Shown piece by piece: positions 16,317 through 25,906 of a stretch of DNA of 56,592 bases; position 1 is the stretch's first letter; each line of letters opens with the position of its first letter. The DNA is from Bifidobacterium breve (GTDB taxonomy: Bacteria; Actinomycetota; Actinomycetes; Nanopelagicales; Nanopelagicaceae), in the NCBI GenBank assembly GCA_945898065.1, contig CAMDHH010000005.1:1-56592 (forward strand), given 5' to 3'. The notes under the pieces were generated by a model that saw nothing but the letters and a program-made list of their open reading frames with translations, was not told where the DNA came from and searched no databases. The translations under genes and the position numbers were made by a program.

Positions 16317-17526
16317 GGGCCTGCGTTAGATCCTTTATTAGATCTGTTGAATGCTCTAGCCCAACAGAAAGCCTGAGAACACTCGGCGTAATTCCCATCC
16401 CAGTCAGAATTTCAGGTGATAAGCGGCGATGCGTAGTGGTCGCAGGATGAGTAATAAGAGATTTACTATCACCTAAATTGTTAGAGATATCAATGACTTT
16501 AAGAGCATCCATAAACTTGAATGCATCTTTTTGTAAACCAGCAAATTCAATACCGATAGTTGTTCCGCCGCCGCTCATCTGCTTCTTTACAATTGCATGC
16601 TCTGGGTGTGACTTCAAACCTGGATAGCGAACACTCTTAATTTCTTTACGGCTTTCCAGAAATTCAGCGATTGCTTGTGCATTAGTTGTCATTCGCTCGA
16701 CGCGCATATCTAGAGTTTCAAGAGATTTCACAAGAACCCATGCATTGAATGGACTAAGTGCTGGACCAGTATGACGATTGAAAGGAATAAGTTTTTCGTG
16801 AATATATTCAAACGATCCCAAAACTGCGCCAGCAAGAACGCGACCTTGGCCATCAATATGTTTTGTTGCTGAGTACATAACAACATCTGCGCCATGTTGC
16901 AAAGGTTTCTGCAAAATAGGAGAAGCCATCACGTTATCGACAATTACTGTTGCGCCAACTTTATGTGCAAGTTCGCTCACCATTGCAATATCTACGATGT
17001 CCATCATCGGATTACTTGGAGTTTCGATGAAGACTACCTTTGTTGGTTTACTCAACGCAGCAGCCCATGCAGCGGAATCGTTCCCTTTTACAAGTTCAGT
17101 TGTAATTCCCCACTTTGGTAAAATCTCTGTAAGTACAACATGGCATGAAGTAAACATTGAAGCCGATGCAACAACACGATCTCCCGCATTGACTAAGCAA
17201 GCAATGGAAGCAAACATTGCGGACATTCCAGAGCCAGTTGCTACGCAGTATTCAGCGCCTTCAATTGCGGCAAGGCGTTGTTCAAACATTGCAACAGTCG
17301 GATTATGAAATCGACTGTAAAGGAAATGATCTGTTTCATCAGCAAAAGAGTCAAGTGCTTCTTGTGCACTCGTGTAAGTAAATCCACTATTGAGATAGAG
17401 CGCTTCAGAAGTTTCGCCAAATCCAGAACGAGCAAGACCTGCGCGCACGGCATGAGTTTGTGGGTGCAATTCCCATGTCGGCTCATCGCGCTCCGATGGC
17501 TGGTAACCCCAAGGCTTTTTACTCAT
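16309..17526 (-). CDS. metZ: O-succinylhomoserine sulfhydrylase
   Basis: 405 residues, a full-length Cys/Met-metabolism PLP enzyme. The PLP lysine is Lys222 in SATKHIDGQGRVLAG, a sequence typical of MetZ; YSRFHNPTVAMFEQRLAAIEGAEYCVATGSGMSA and FIETPSNPMMDIVDI are the cofactor and substrate loops. The enzyme makes homocysteine directly from O-succinyl- (or O-acetyl-) homoserine and sulfide, bypassing cystathionine. Which acyl ester is used cannot be decided from sequence alone. The promoter must lie within the 26-base gap to the divergent ABC gene or inside that gene. Confidence 0.9.
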   Translation of the reverse strand: MSKKPWGYQPSERDEPTWELHPQTHAVRAGLARSGFGETSEALYLNSGFTYTSAQEALDSFADETDHFLYSRFHNPTVAMFEQRLAAIEGAEYCVATGSGMSAMFASIACLVNAGDRVVASASMFTSCHVVLTEILPKWGITTELVKGNDSAAWAAALSKPTKVVFIETPSNPMMDIVDIAMVSELAHKVGATVIVDNVMASPILQKPLQHGADVVMYSATKHIDGQGRVLAGAVLGSFEYIHEKLIPFNRHTGPALSPFNAWVLVKSLETLDMRVERMTTNAQAIAEFLESRKEIKSVRYPGLKSHPEHAIVKKQMSGGGTTIGIEFAGLQKDAFKFMDALKVIDISNNLGDSKSLITHPATTTHRRLSPEILTGMGITPSVLRLSVGLEHSTDLIKDLTQALS

Positions 17527-17552
17527 GGGCTAAGTGTGACAGAGTGAGCCCT

Positions 17553-18458
17553 ATGCCTAGTACTGCAATATCGGTCACGGATCTGAGCAAGATGTATGGA
17601 GAGCGCGCAGCGCTTTCACATGCAACATTTGAAGTTCCCCTCGGCACAGTATGTGGCTTTGTTGGCCCCAACGGTTCGGGTAAAACAACAACAATGCGAA
17701 TGCTTTTGGGACTCATTACGCCATCAGGTGGAACGGGTGAGATCTTGGGCCATTCAATCAAGCACCCTGAAAAATATTTGCCTCGCGTTGGAGCGATGAT
17801 TGAAGGTCCAGCTTTTTATCCTGCTTTGAGTGGGCGAGAAAACTTGAATTACCTCGCAACACTTGGTGGGTTTTCTACTGATCACACACAAGGTTTATTG
17901 GAACAAGTAGGACTTGGTGATCGTGCAAAATCAAAATATAAAACATATTCATTGGGCATGAAACAGCGCTTAGGAATTGCAGCAGCGCTTCTTCCAAATC
18001 CACAATTATTGATGTTGGACGAACCAACAAATGGATTGGACCCTGAAGGCATCCAGGAAGTTCGAGATTTATTGCGCACACTCGCTAATAACGGTACCTC
18101 TGTCTTTGTTTCTTCTCATTTACTTTCAGAGCTCGAAATTATTAGCGATTACTTGGTAATGCTTCGCAAAGGTGAAGTTGTCTTCACTGGGAAAATCAAT
18201 GATTTATTGCACGCACAACAACCCATAATCATTGCTAAAGGTCAGAACGAGTCTGATCTAAATACGTTGCTAACAATTGCAAAGAGCGCTGGGCATCATG
18301 CAACTATTCGTGATGGCGCACTCCATGTTGAAGGCCCAAAGGAATGGGCAGCAATTCTCAACAAGGCAGCATTTGATGCCGGAATTACACTTTCGCAACT
18401 CACTCCCCAACTTCCGAATTTGGAAGAGACATTCTTTGAGATGACGGGAGAGAAATAA
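17553..18458 (+). CDS. ABC transporter ATP-binding protein
   Basis: 301 residues. Walker A GPNGSGKTTT, Q-loop region, signature YSLGMKQRLGIA, Walker B LLMLDEPTNGLDP and H-loop VSSHLLSEL are all present, in a drug- or antibiotic-export type ATPase (CcmA/DrrA-like). The C-terminal 80 residues are an accessory domain. It couples to the permease gene that follows (stop TAA and start ATG overlap as TAATG). ATG at 17553 is used; GTG at 17544 is an alternative. The transported compound is unknown. Confidence 0.9.
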   Translation: MPSTAISVTDLSKMYGERAALSHATFEVPLGTVCGFVGPNGSGKTTTMRMLLGLITPSGGTGEILGHSIKHPEKYLPRVGAMIEGPAFYPALSGRENLNYLATLGGFSTDHTQGLLEQVGLGDRAKSKYKTYSLGMKQRLGIAAALLPNPQLLMLDEPTNGLDPEGIQEVRDLLRTLANNGTSVFVSSHLLSELEIISDYLVMLRKGEVVFTGKINDLLHAQQPIIIAKGQNESDLNTLLTIAKSAGHHATIRDGALHVEGPKEWAAILNKAAFDAGITLSQLTPQLPNLEETFFEMTGEK

Positions 18459-19264
18459 TGTGGCATGTAGCTTTTGCCGAGCTTCGCAAATTACGTCGTC
18501 CCACATTGTTCTTAGGAACGATGGGAGCGGTAGTTTTCTTTAGTGCACTCTTCTCCTCATTACTTTTCTTACTTATTGATTCACCACAAGGAAATTCTGA
18601 TCGTGGACGCGTAGTCGGGAGAGCAGTTTTAGGTCTTGCAACCGGTGGGGTACAAGGATTTAGTAGCGTCGGTGGATTCCTTGGAATAATTGCACTCTGT
18701 GTTTTCGCAGCACAAACCGCTCAGGAATATACATATGGAACGCTGCGCAATTTATTAGTGCGCCAACCTGGTCGCTTGCGAATACTGCTTGGAAAATTCA
18801 TTGCGATGAAACTATTTGCCCTTGTCATGATTCTTCTGGCTGCAATTGTGAGCATTGGCGCATCAGTGATTCTGGCTCCTGGTGCAAAAGTTTCAACAGA
18901 TTTATGGTTTGGCCCAGATGGACGGCAAGCAATCTTTACCACTTTTGTAAATGTAATCATCTCTGTAATCGGATTTGGAACGATCGGAATGGTCCTTGGA
19001 CTCTTGCTTCGGTCACCAATTAGCGCAATTTCATTAGGTGTTCTCTGGTTACTCATTGTTGAGAATTTGTTGATAGCAGTAAAGAATTCATTGCAAGATT
19101 GGTTACCGGGAGCCCAGCTTTCGGCAATTGCATCTGGTGGTACACCAAGAGGATCGGCGCAAAGTATTGAGTATTCACATGCGCTGCTTGTCGGTGGGAT
19201 ATATGTCGCAGTTGCTGTGACTATTGCATCGTTCTTATTTGTACGACGTGATGTAGCAAATTAG
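18458..19264 (+). CDS. ABC-2 type transporter permease
   Basis: 268 residues with six membrane segments (for example LFLGTMGAVVFFSALFSSLLFLL and FVNVIISVIGFGTIGMVLGLLL). The TYGTLRNLLVRQPGR segment after the second membrane span is the cytoplasmic coupling-helix motif common in ABC-2 permeases. It is translationally coupled to the ATPase by a 1-base overlap, and the pair would form a homodimeric exporter of the bacitracin/multidrug type. No substrate clue in the neighbours, apart from a downstream peptidoglycan hydrolase that may be independent. Confidence 0.85.
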   Translation: MWHVAFAELRKLRRPTLFLGTMGAVVFFSALFSSLLFLLIDSPQGNSDRGRVVGRAVLGLATGGVQGFSSVGGFLGIIALCVFAAQTAQEYTYGTLRNLLVRQPGRLRILLGKFIAMKLFALVMILLAAIVSIGASVILAPGAKVSTDLWFGPDGRQAIFTTFVNVIISVIGFGTIGMVLGLLLRSPISAISLGVLWLLIVENLLIAVKNSLQDWLPGAQLSAIASGGTPRGSAQSIEYSHALLVGGIYVAVAVTIASFLFVRRDVAN

Positions 19265-19280
19265 AGACACTCAAGGGTAG

Positions 19281-19339
19281 AACCCCAATTTTCAAAGGTT
19301 GCTCACTTATCCTTTAGGTCAGTTACTTCCCTGGGGGTT
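19281..19339 (+). promoter_or_regulatory. Possible RBS-sequestering structure before the NlpC/P60 gene
   Basis: AACCCC (19281-19286) is complementary to GGGGTT (19334-19339), which covers most of the only Shine-Dalgarno-like element (GGGGG, 19333-19337) of the TTG start at 19344. AAAGG (19294-19298) and CCTTT (19311-19315) form a second stem inside. This could hold the ribosome site closed. It is a by-eye prediction with short stems. Confidence 0.3.
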
Positions 19340-19343
19340 TTCA

Positions 19344-20546
19344 TTGAGACGATACAGAGCGCTTTCACTTGCGCTTGTCCTCGGGCTCACTCTGGGGTCA
19401 ACACCAGCATTAGCAAAAACTCCTAAACCAACACTTGCTGAAATTGAAGCGGCAAAAAAAGTTGAAGCGGCTAAGAAGAAGGCTGCCGATGCAGCAAGCA
19501 AGAAGTTAGCGGCAGCAAACCAAACACTTCGAACGCTGACGGCTAAGGCGAATACTGCTCAAGCTTTATATGTAAGAGCACAGAATGAATTATCAATCGC
19601 CACAAAAGCTGCACAGGCAGCAGCAGCTCATGCTGCAGAGACTGCTCAAGATGTTGCACAAGCACACAGAGTTATTGGCAAACTTGCTGCAAGTGCCTAC
19701 ATCATGGGCGGAAGTATGAGTGATTTTCAACCAATACTTAGCTCCAACGGACCACAGGATTTGATAGATCAACTTTCGACTCTTAGTACTTTAGGTTCAC
19801 AAAATACAGTTGCACTTGAAAGATTCAAAGCTGCAGAAATAGTTGCTCGCGCTGCCAAACGCGCGGCAGATGATGCAAAAATAGTGCAACAGAAAGCAAC
19901 TGAGAAAGTTGCCGAGGCGAAGAAAATTGCTGATGATGCAAAAGCTGAGCAAGCAAAAGAAGTTGCGAAGTTGCAAAAAGTACAAGATGCAATTATGAAA
20001 GAACTCGCAAGTGCTAAGAAAGTTCGCACAACTCTTGAGCAACAACGTCAATTAGCGTTGCTTGAAGAGAGTCAAGCAAATACTGCTGCAAATACTGCTG
20101 GGCAGAAAAAGATTTGGCCAGATATCGGCTTCAAGGGGCGCTCAACAATAAGATCAAGCGAAGCTATGCGTTTGAAAGCAGTTGAGTATGCGAAGAAGCA
20201 AGTGCTTGCACGTAAACCATATGTGTGGGGCTCAGAAGGTCCGAATACATTTGACTGCTCAGGACTTGTATATGCAGCATATAAGAGCGCTGGTTTAGGT
20301 TGGCCTAATTGGGATCGACTCAACTCTGCTTTGTATTCAGGATATACAAAGCATGTATCTCTCAATGAATTAGTGCCCGGTGACTTACTTTTCTATTCTT
20401 ACAAAGGAACAATTTCAACTATTCACCACATTACAATTTATGCAGGCAATGGAATGATGTGGGAAGCTAATTCCAAGGGCAAGGGCTTACTCTTCTCCAG
20501 CATTTATAGCATTAATGGGCTTATGCCATTTGGTGGTCGGGTCTAG
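19344..20546 (+). CDS. NlpC/P60 peptidoglycan hydrolase with N-terminal coiled coil
   Basis: 400 residues: signal peptide (residues 1-24, ending TPALA), long Ala/Lys-rich coiled coil (about 30-260, heptads such as AAKKKAADAASKKLAAANQ), a linker and a C-terminal NlpC/P60 domain (about 275-400). The catalytic Cys305 is in NTFDCSGLVYAAY and the His361/His362 pair in TIHHITIYAGN, with a polar third residue in MMWEANS. Architecture resembles RipA/RipC: the coiled coil usually inhibits the enzyme until activated by FtsX at the divider. It would cleave the D-Glu-DAP stem bond of wall peptides. TTG at 19344 is preferred because of GGGGG upstream and the signal peptide boundary; the frame is open further upstream to 19299. 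Confidence 0.9.
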   Translation: MRRYRALSLALVLGLTLGSTPALAKTPKPTLAEIEAAKKVEAAKKKAADAASKKLAAANQTLRTLTAKANTAQALYVRAQNELSIATKAAQAAAAHAAETAQDVAQAHRVIGKLAASAYIMGGSMSDFQPILSSNGPQDLIDQLSTLSTLGSQNTVALERFKAAEIVARAAKRAADDAKIVQQKATEKVAEAKKIADDAKAEQAKEVAKLQKVQDAIMKELASAKKVRTTLEQQRQLALLEESQANTAANTAGQKKIWPDIGFKGRSTIRSSEAMRLKAVEYAKKQVLARKPYVWGSEGPNTFDCSGLVYAAYKSAGLGWPNWDRLNSALYSGYTKHVSLNELVPGDLLFYSYKGTISTIHHITIYAGNGMMWEANSKGKGLLFSSIYSINGLMPFGGRV

Positions 20547-20549
20547 TCT
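20544..20549 (+). promoter_or_regulatory. -10 box of a leaderless gene
   Basis: TAGTCT lies exactly six bases before the ATG of tilS at 20556, and its first three bases are the stop codon of the preceding gene. No Shine-Dalgarno is present. Confidence 0.5.
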
Positions 20550-20555
20550 TATCGC

Positions 20556-21521
20556 ATGGCCTCAACACCGAATACCCTTGCTATTCGAAGCGCCGTACGT
20601 ACGTCGCTAGAAATGCATGAAGCAGGAGATTGCATTCTTGTTGCAATTTCTGGTGGAGCAGATTCTTTAGCACTTGCTCACGCTCTTTCAGTTGAAGCAC
20701 CGCCATTAGCCATTCGAGTAGTCGGTGTAACTATTGATCATCAATTACAAAGCGCTTCGGGTGAACAAGCAAAAAAAGTCATTACACAACTACTTTCTAT
20801 GGGAATTACAGAAAATGAAATTTCTAAAGTTAGTGTTGAAATTTCTCAAGGACTAGAAGCATCAGCTCGCAAAGCGCGTTATGAAGCACTTGATAAATGT
20901 GCAGAAAAATATGGCGCAGTTGCAATCTATTTGGGCCACACACGAGATGATCAGGCGGAATCTGTATTGCTAGGTTTAGGACGAGGCTCTGGGACGCGTT
21001 CTTTATCTGCCATGGCGCAAATAAATGGAAAGTACATCCGTCCACTTTTAGCAATTACACGCGAGCAAACTGAAAAAGCATGCGCAGAGATGAATCTGAT
21101 TCCGTGGAATGATCCACATAATTCGGATAAACAATTTGCGCGTGTACGAGTTCGCAATCTTGTTCTCCCAAATCTTGAAGAAAATATTGGTCCCGGAATC
21201 TCTGAGGCACTTGCACGTAGTGCGCAATTGTTGCGCGATGATGCAGATGCGTTAGATGCATGGGCAGAGAAAGAGATTGCGACAATGGATCTCTCAGATT
21301 TGGGCTGTGAGGCCCTGGTTGCCTTACCCAAAGCAATTCGCACCAGAATCCTCAGGCGTGCTATTTATGATGCAGGAGCCCCTTCAGGCTCTATTAATGC
21401 CGAGCATGTGAGCGCAGTTGAGGCATTGGTCACCTCGTGGAGCGGACAGGGACCTGCTCACCTTCCGGGCGGTGTGAAGGTTTCCCGATTATCGGGCAGA
21501 CTTTCGCTCTTGCAGCATTGA
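20556..21521 (+). CDS. tilS: tRNA(Ile)-lysidine synthase
   Basis: 321 residues. The PP-loop ISGGADS (about residues 31-37) binds ATP. Residues up to about 200 carry the N-type ATPase fold, including ITIDHQLQ, YLGHTRDDQAESVLLGLGRGSG and WNDPHNSDKQFARVRVRN. The enzyme attaches lysine to C34 of tRNA-Ile(CAU) so that it reads AUA. It is shorter than E. coli TilS, as in most actinobacteria, which keep only part of the C-terminal substrate-binding domains. First gene of the tilS-hpt-ftsH-fol run, and its own leaderless promoter is likely. Confidence 0.93.
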   Translation: MASTPNTLAIRSAVRTSLEMHEAGDCILVAISGGADSLALAHALSVEAPPLAIRVVGVTIDHQLQSASGEQAKKVITQLLSMGITENEISKVSVEISQGLEASARKARYEALDKCAEKYGAVAIYLGHTRDDQAESVLLGLGRGSGTRSLSAMAQINGKYIRPLLAITREQTEKACAEMNLIPWNDPHNSDKQFARVRVRNLVLPNLEENIGPGISEALARSAQLLRDDADALDAWAEKEIATMDLSDLGCEALVALPKAIRTRILRRAIYDAGAPSGSINAEHVSAVEALVTSWSGQGPAHLPGGVKVSRLSGRLSLLQH

Positions 21522-21541
21522 TTCCAACTTGAGGGAGCACC

Positions 21542-22093
21542 GTGGATCTATCGAAAATTGAAAACGATATTGAACGTGTCATCGTTGATGAAAAAACGCT
21601 ACAAGAAAAGATTAAAGAATTAGCAGCCCGCGTTGATAAAGATTATGAAAATAAGGATTTACTTCTCATTGGTGTTCTCAAAGGCGCAGTAATGGCAGTG
21701 GCTGATTTATCACGTGCGCTCCAACGTCACGTAGATATGGATTGGATGGCAGTTTCCTCTTACGGTTCTGGAACTAAATCAAGCGGAGTTGTGCGTATTC
21801 TCAAAGATTTAGATCGCGACATTACAGGTCGAAATGTTTTGATCGTCGAAGATATTGTTGACTCTGGACTGACGCTTTCGTGGCTCAAATCAAACCTTGA
21901 ATCGCGTGGGGCAGGCAGTGTTGAAATTTTATCTATCTTGCGTAAACCAGAATCTGCAAAGGTTGAAGTGAATGTGAAATATGTCGGCTTTGAGATACCA
22001 CCAGATTTTGTAGTTGGTTATGGACTCGACTTTGACGAAAAATATCGCAACTTGCCATTTATTGGTGTTCTCGCAAAACACATGTATTCATAA
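21542..22093 (+). CDS. hpt: Hypoxanthine phosphoribosyltransferase
   Basis: 183 residues. Salvages hypoxanthine and guanine with PRPP to form IMP and GMP. The PRPP-binding motif VLIVEDIVDSGLTL lies around residues 100-110, and LLIGVLKGAVMAVADL and the C-terminal DFVVGYGLDFDEKYRNLPFIG are characteristic of the Hpt family. GTG start at 21542 with GAGGGAGCACC upstream giving a good ribosome site. It is 20 bases after tilS and 34 bases before ftsH, as in Mycobacterium. Confidence 0.95.
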   Translation: MDLSKIENDIERVIVDEKTLQEKIKELAARVDKDYENKDLLLIGVLKGAVMAVADLSRALQRHVDMDWMAVSSYGSGTKSSGVVRILKDLDRDITGRNVLIVEDIVDSGLTLSWLKSNLESRGAGSVEILSILRKPESAKVEVNVKYVGFEIPPDFVVGYGLDFDEKYRNLPFIGVLAKHMYS

Positions 22094-22127
22094 TTATCCC
22101 TAACAACGAGACGAGATATCCCGAAAT

Positions 22128-24188
22128 ATGACAGAGACCAAGAAGGCACCTAAGAAAAGTTTTCCAACGAAAAAACTTACGAAAGATGTCAAAAAGAAAG
22201 AGGCTCCCAAAAAGCCAACAACGCGTATGGGACGCCTGCTTCGTGGGCCACTCGTCTGGATTATTGCTGCAATTTTTGCAGTCACCATCTTTGGGCAAAT
22301 CACAAGTGCTGGAAATAAATATACGAAAATCCAAACCTCTCAAGCACTCGATGCAATTGCTACTTCAGATGTCGAGTCGGCAATAGTTGTTGATAGGAGT
22401 CAGAAGCTTCGTCTTATTCTCAAAGCAGGCAAAACAATAAATGGTTCGAGCAAAGTTGAATCTTCATATGTAGCGCGACAAGAGCCAACAATTATTGATG
22501 CGCTAACAGGTAATCCACCTACAAAGGGCTGGAATGTAGATGTTCCAAGGCAGTCGCTCTTGGTTTCATTCTTATTCTCTCTGGCACCCATTTTATTGAT
22601 CGGATTGCTCTTCTTCTTCATGATGAGTCAAGCACAAGGTGGAGGAAATCGCGTATTTCAATTTGGTCGTTCTCGTGCAAAGCTTCAAAGTAACGATGTA
22701 CCAAAGACAACATTTAAAGATGTTGCAGGTGCAGATGAAGCAATTGCAGAGCTCGAGGAGATTAAAGATTTCCTTGCCAATCCAGAAAAGTACGGAGTCC
22801 TCGGGGCAAAAATTCCAAAGGGAGTATTGCTCTATGGCCCTCCAGGAACAGGTAAGACACTTTTGGCTCGCGCCGTAGCTGGTGAAGCAGGAGTTCCTTT
22901 CTATTCAATATCAGGCTCTGACTTTGTTGAAATGTTTGTAGGTGTTGGCGCTGCTCGAGTACGCGATCTATTTACTCAAGCAAAAGAGAACTCACCCGCA
23001 ATTGTTTTTGTTGATGAAATTGATGCAGTGGGCCGCCAACGCGGAGCAGGCATGGGCGGTGGTCACGATGAACGCGAACAAACACTTAATCAATTATTAG
23101 TTGAGATGGATGGCTTTGAAGAGAATACAAAAGTTATTTTGATTGCAGCAACAAACCGTCCCGACGTATTGGATCCAGCGCTATTGCGTCCTGGTCGATT
23201 TGATCGCCAGATTGCAGTAGATCGCCCCGATCTAAAGGGTCGCGAAGAGATTCTCAAAGTTCATTCTAAAAATAAGCCAATTGATGAGAGCGTTGATCTC
23301 ATCAATTATGCCCGCCGTACACCGGGTTTTACTGGCGCCGACCTTGCAAACGTTCTCAACGAAGCAGCGCTCCTTACTGCTCGCGAAGAGAAAAAGATGA
23401 TTACAAATACTGAACTCGATGAAGCAATTGATCGTGTAATGGCTGGTCCACAACGTAAATCGCGCATTATGAGTGATGACGAGCGTCGAGTAACTGCATA
23501 TCACGAGGGCGGTCACGCACTCGTTGCATTTGCACTTCCACACACAGATCCAGTGCACAAAATTACAATCATGCCTCGTGGTCGCGCTCTTGGTTACACA
23601 ATGGTTTTGCCCGATGAAGATAAGTACTCAACAACTCGTAATCAATTGTTAGATCAATTGGCATATTCACTCGGTGGACGCGCAGCGGAGGAATTGATTT
23701 TCCACGACCCATCTACTGGTGCTTCTAACGATATCGAAAAGGCAACCGCCCTTGCTCGTGCAATGGTTACCCAATATGGAATGACTGAAGCAATCGGTGC
23801 AATCAAACTAGGTGGTTCTGAATCTCAACCATTTATGGGTCGCGACTTTGGCCACCAACGTGATTACTCTGAAAGCGTTGCAGGAATTGTCGACCGTGAA
23901 ATTCGCACGTTGATTGAAAATGCACATCAAGAAGCATTTGATATTTTGGTAGCCAACCGTTCGATCTTGGATGAAATGGTTCTGCAGTTACTTGATAAAG
24001 AAACACTCAACAAAGATGAAATTTCTCAAATCTTTGCAAAAGTAAGGGCATGGCCACGACGTCCTGCTTGGACTGGTTCTGCAACTCGTATTCCTTCAGA
24101 GCAACCTCCTGTTGATGTTCCTGCAAAAGTTGTTGTCGATGTGGAACCTGCAAAGAAGGTTTCAAAGAGGAAACCAAAGAGTGAATGA
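22128..24188 (+). CDS. ftsH: ATP-dependent zinc metalloprotease FtsH
   Basis: 686 residues. A Lys-rich cytoplasmic N-terminus (about 35 residues) is followed by a first membrane segment (about 43-60), an external domain, a second membrane segment (about 143-165), the AAA ATPase module with Walker A GPPGTGKT at about residue 237 and Walker [13 protein letters not shown], the FtsH-specific R-finger region [11 protein letters not shown], and the M41 zinc site His459-Glu-Gly-Gly-His463. The protein degrades unassembled and damaged membrane and regulatory proteins. The very basic leader of 35 residues is longer than usual. It overlaps folE by 8 bases. Confidence 0.96.
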   Translation: MTETKKAPKKSFPTKKLTKDVKKKEAPKKPTTRMGRLLRGPLVWIIAAIFAVTIFGQITSAGNKYTKIQTSQALDAIATSDVESAIVVDRSQKLRLILKAGKTINGSSKVESSYVARQEPTIIDALTGNPPTKGWNVDVPRQSLLVSFLFSLAPILLIGLLFFFMMSQAQGGGNRVFQFGRSRAKLQSNDVPKTTFKDVAGADEAIAELEEIKDFLANPEKYGVLGAKIPKGVLLYGPPGTGKTLLARAVAGEAGVPFYSISGSDFVEMFVGVGAARVRDLFTQAKENSPAIVFVDEIDAVGRQRGAGMGGGHDEREQTLNQLLVEMDGFEENTKVILIAATNRPDVLDPALLRPGRFDRQIAVDRPDLKGREEILKVHSKNKPIDESVDLINYARRTPGFTGADLANVLNEAALLTAREEKKMITNTELDEAIDRVMAGPQRKSRIMSDDERRVTAYHEGGHALVAFALPHTDPVHKITIMPRGRALGYTMVLPDEDKYSTTRNQLLDQLAYSLGGRAAEELIFHDPSTGASNDIEKATALARAMVTQYGMTEAIGAIKLGGSESQPFMGRDFGHQRDYSESVAGIVDREIRTLIENAHQEAFDILVANRSILDEMVLQLLDKETLNKDEISQIFAKVRAWPRRPAWTGSATRIPSEQPPVDVPAKVVVDVEPAKKVSKRKPKSE

Positions 24189-24786
24189 AATAACTCCAAT
24201 TTCAATCGGTGATGGCAGAGCCGTGAATCCGTACGATGAAAAACGTGCAGAGCGTGCGATTCGCGAATTACTGAGCGCCCTAGGAGAAGATCCAGATCGC
24301 GATGGCTTAAAAGAAACTCCTGCCCGTGTTGCTCGTGCACTCAAAGAAAACTTCGAAGGACTATGGCAATCACCTGAAGATGTTCTTACAACTACATTTG
24401 ATATTGGCCATGAAGAGTTAGTAATAATTAGAGATATTGAAGTTTTTTCTCATTGCGAACATCATCTAACGCCTTTTCATGGGCTCGCACATGTTGGCTA
24501 TATCCCACGAGGCAAAATAACTGGTCTTTCAAAAGTTGCACGCCTTGTTGATTTATATGCAAAACGTCCTCAAGTACAAGAAAGACTTACAACTCAAATC
24601 GCTGATGCGATGGTAAAAATTCTTAATCCACTTGGCGTAATTGTCATAATTGATTGTGAACACTTATGCATGTCAATGCGAGGGGTAAAGAAATCGAATG
24701 CTCGCACAACTACAAGTGCTGTACGGGGTGCACTTACAAATCCTGCAACTCGCGCTGAAGCAATAAGCCTAATAACAAGTAAGTAA
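24181..24786 (+). CDS. folE: GTP cyclohydrolase I (type IA)
   Basis: 201 residues. Opens GTP to dihydroneopterin triphosphate, the first step of folate synthesis. [19 protein letters not shown], the zinc-binding [40 protein letters not shown] and the second zinc Cys in [11 protein letters not shown] are all intact. GTG at 24181 is taken as start, giving an 8-base overlap with the ftsH stop and translational coupling. Next gene in the fol operon begins 5 bases after the stop. Confidence 0.95.
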   Translation: MNEITPISIGDGRAVNPYDEKRAERAIRELLSALGEDPDRDGLKETPARVARALKENFEGLWQSPEDVLTTTFDIGHEELVIIRDIEVFSHCEHHLTPFHGLAHVGYIPRGKITGLSKVARLVDLYAKRPQVQERLTTQIADAMVKILNPLGVIVIIDCEHLCMSMRGVKKSNARTTTSAVRGALTNPATRAEAISLITSK

Positions 24787-24791
24787 TTTTC

Positions 24792-25547
24792 ATGTTAGTT
24801 ATGGGGATTCTCAACGTCACACCGGATTCTTTTGCTGACGGTGGAAAATATAATGACTTTGAATCTGCGATTCGACGAGGCCATGAAATGATTGCAGAAG
24901 GTGTAGACATCATTGATATTGGGGGAGAATCGACTAAACCTGGTGCGGAGCGAATTACTCTTGAAGAAGAGTTAGATCGTGTGATTCCAGTTATAAGAGA
25001 ATTATCGCAATTAGGAATCAAGATAAGTATCGACACTATGCGCTCCGAGGTTGCTCGCAAAGCTATCGAAGCGGGTGCCTCGATTATCAATGATGTTAGT
25101 GGTGGGCTGGCTGATCCAGAGATGCTTACAACGGCTGCACACCTTGAAATTCCTTATATTGCGATGCACTGGCGTGGCCATTCCAAGGATATGAATTCAC
25201 AGGCAGTCTATAAAGATGTAGTCAGTGAAGTAATAAGCGAACTAGGTGACCGTATTACGGCTTCACTTGATGCGGGAATCAAAAAAGATAATTTGATAAT
25301 TGATCCAGGCATTGGATTTGCAAAAGATGCCGATCACAACTGGGCAATCATTGATTCCATATCTTCTTTTGTTGATTTAGGGTATCCAGTCCTCGTTGGT
25401 GCATCTCGAAAGAGATTCCTTGGCGGAGATAATCCGGATCTGCGGGAGGCGGCAACTATCGCGCTCACACAAAGGCTATCCACGACAGGTATTTGGGCTA
25501 TTAGAGTTCATAGCGTGAAGCCACATAAAGAAGTGATGAGCGCATGA
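24792..25547 (+). CDS. folP: Dihydropteroate synthase
   Basis: 251 residues, a TIM barrel. The start lies directly at VMGILNVTPDSFADGG, the first DHPS signature, so there is almost no N-terminal extension. GVDIIDIGGESTKPGAERI is the second signature (pterin and p-aminobenzoate sites); SRKRFLGG and HSVKPH close the active site. Joins the pterin pyrophosphate to p-aminobenzoate. Overlaps folB by 4 bases (ATGA). Confidence 0.95.
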   Translation: MLVMGILNVTPDSFADGGKYNDFESAIRRGHEMIAEGVDIIDIGGESTKPGAERITLEEELDRVIPVIRELSQLGIKISIDTMRSEVARKAIEAGASIINDVSGGLADPEMLTTAAHLEIPYIAMHWRGHSKDMNSQAVYKDVVSEVISELGDRITASLDAGIKKDNLIIDPGIGFAKDADHNWAIIDSISSFVDLGYPVLVGASRKRFLGGDNPDLREAATIALTQRLSTTGIWAIRVHSVKPHKEVMSA

Positions 25548-25906
25548 GCGATCAAATTCTTCTAACAGGAATTCGCGCATTTGGATATCACGGACTCTTT
25601 GATTTCGAAGCCGAGGAAGGCCAAAATTTTCTAGTAGATCTTGCAATTTCAATTGATCTATCTAAAGCATCCATAACTGATTCAATTTCAGACACTGTTG
25701 ATTATGGCTCGGTTGCTGAATTAGTAGTTGAAGAAATTGAAGGAGAACGAGTAATTCTCATTGAAAGACTTGCAGGAAAAATAGGAGATCGAGTTCTAGC
25801 CCTCGATGCCAGAATCACAAAAGTTGAAATAACAGTTCATAAGCCTCAAGCACCAGTAAAAGCAGAACTCTCAGATATTGCAGTAAAGATTACACGCACC
25901 CGATGA
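25544..25906 (+). CDS. folB: Dihydroneopterin aldolase
   Basis: 120 residues, complete. GIRAFGYHGLFDFEAEEGQNFLVDL contains the family's strand with the G-x-H-G-V/L and the conserved Glu residues; IERLAGKIGDRVLAL and ITVHKPQAP are typical C-terminal segments. Removes glycolaldehyde from dihydroneopterin. It is coupled to folP and folK by 4-base overlaps, so expression is as one operon. Confidence 0.93.
   Translation: MSDQILLTGIRAFGYHGLFDFEAEEGQNFLVDLAISIDLSKASITDSISDTVDYGSVAELVVEEIEGERVILIERLAGKIGDRVLALDARITKVEITVHKPQAPVKAELSDIAVKITRTR

Noticed and set aside
19265-19343. ydaO-type c-di-AMP riboswitch before the NlpC/P60 gene
   Set aside because: The gap is only 79 bases and lacks the conserved core sequences; only short complementary stems are visible.
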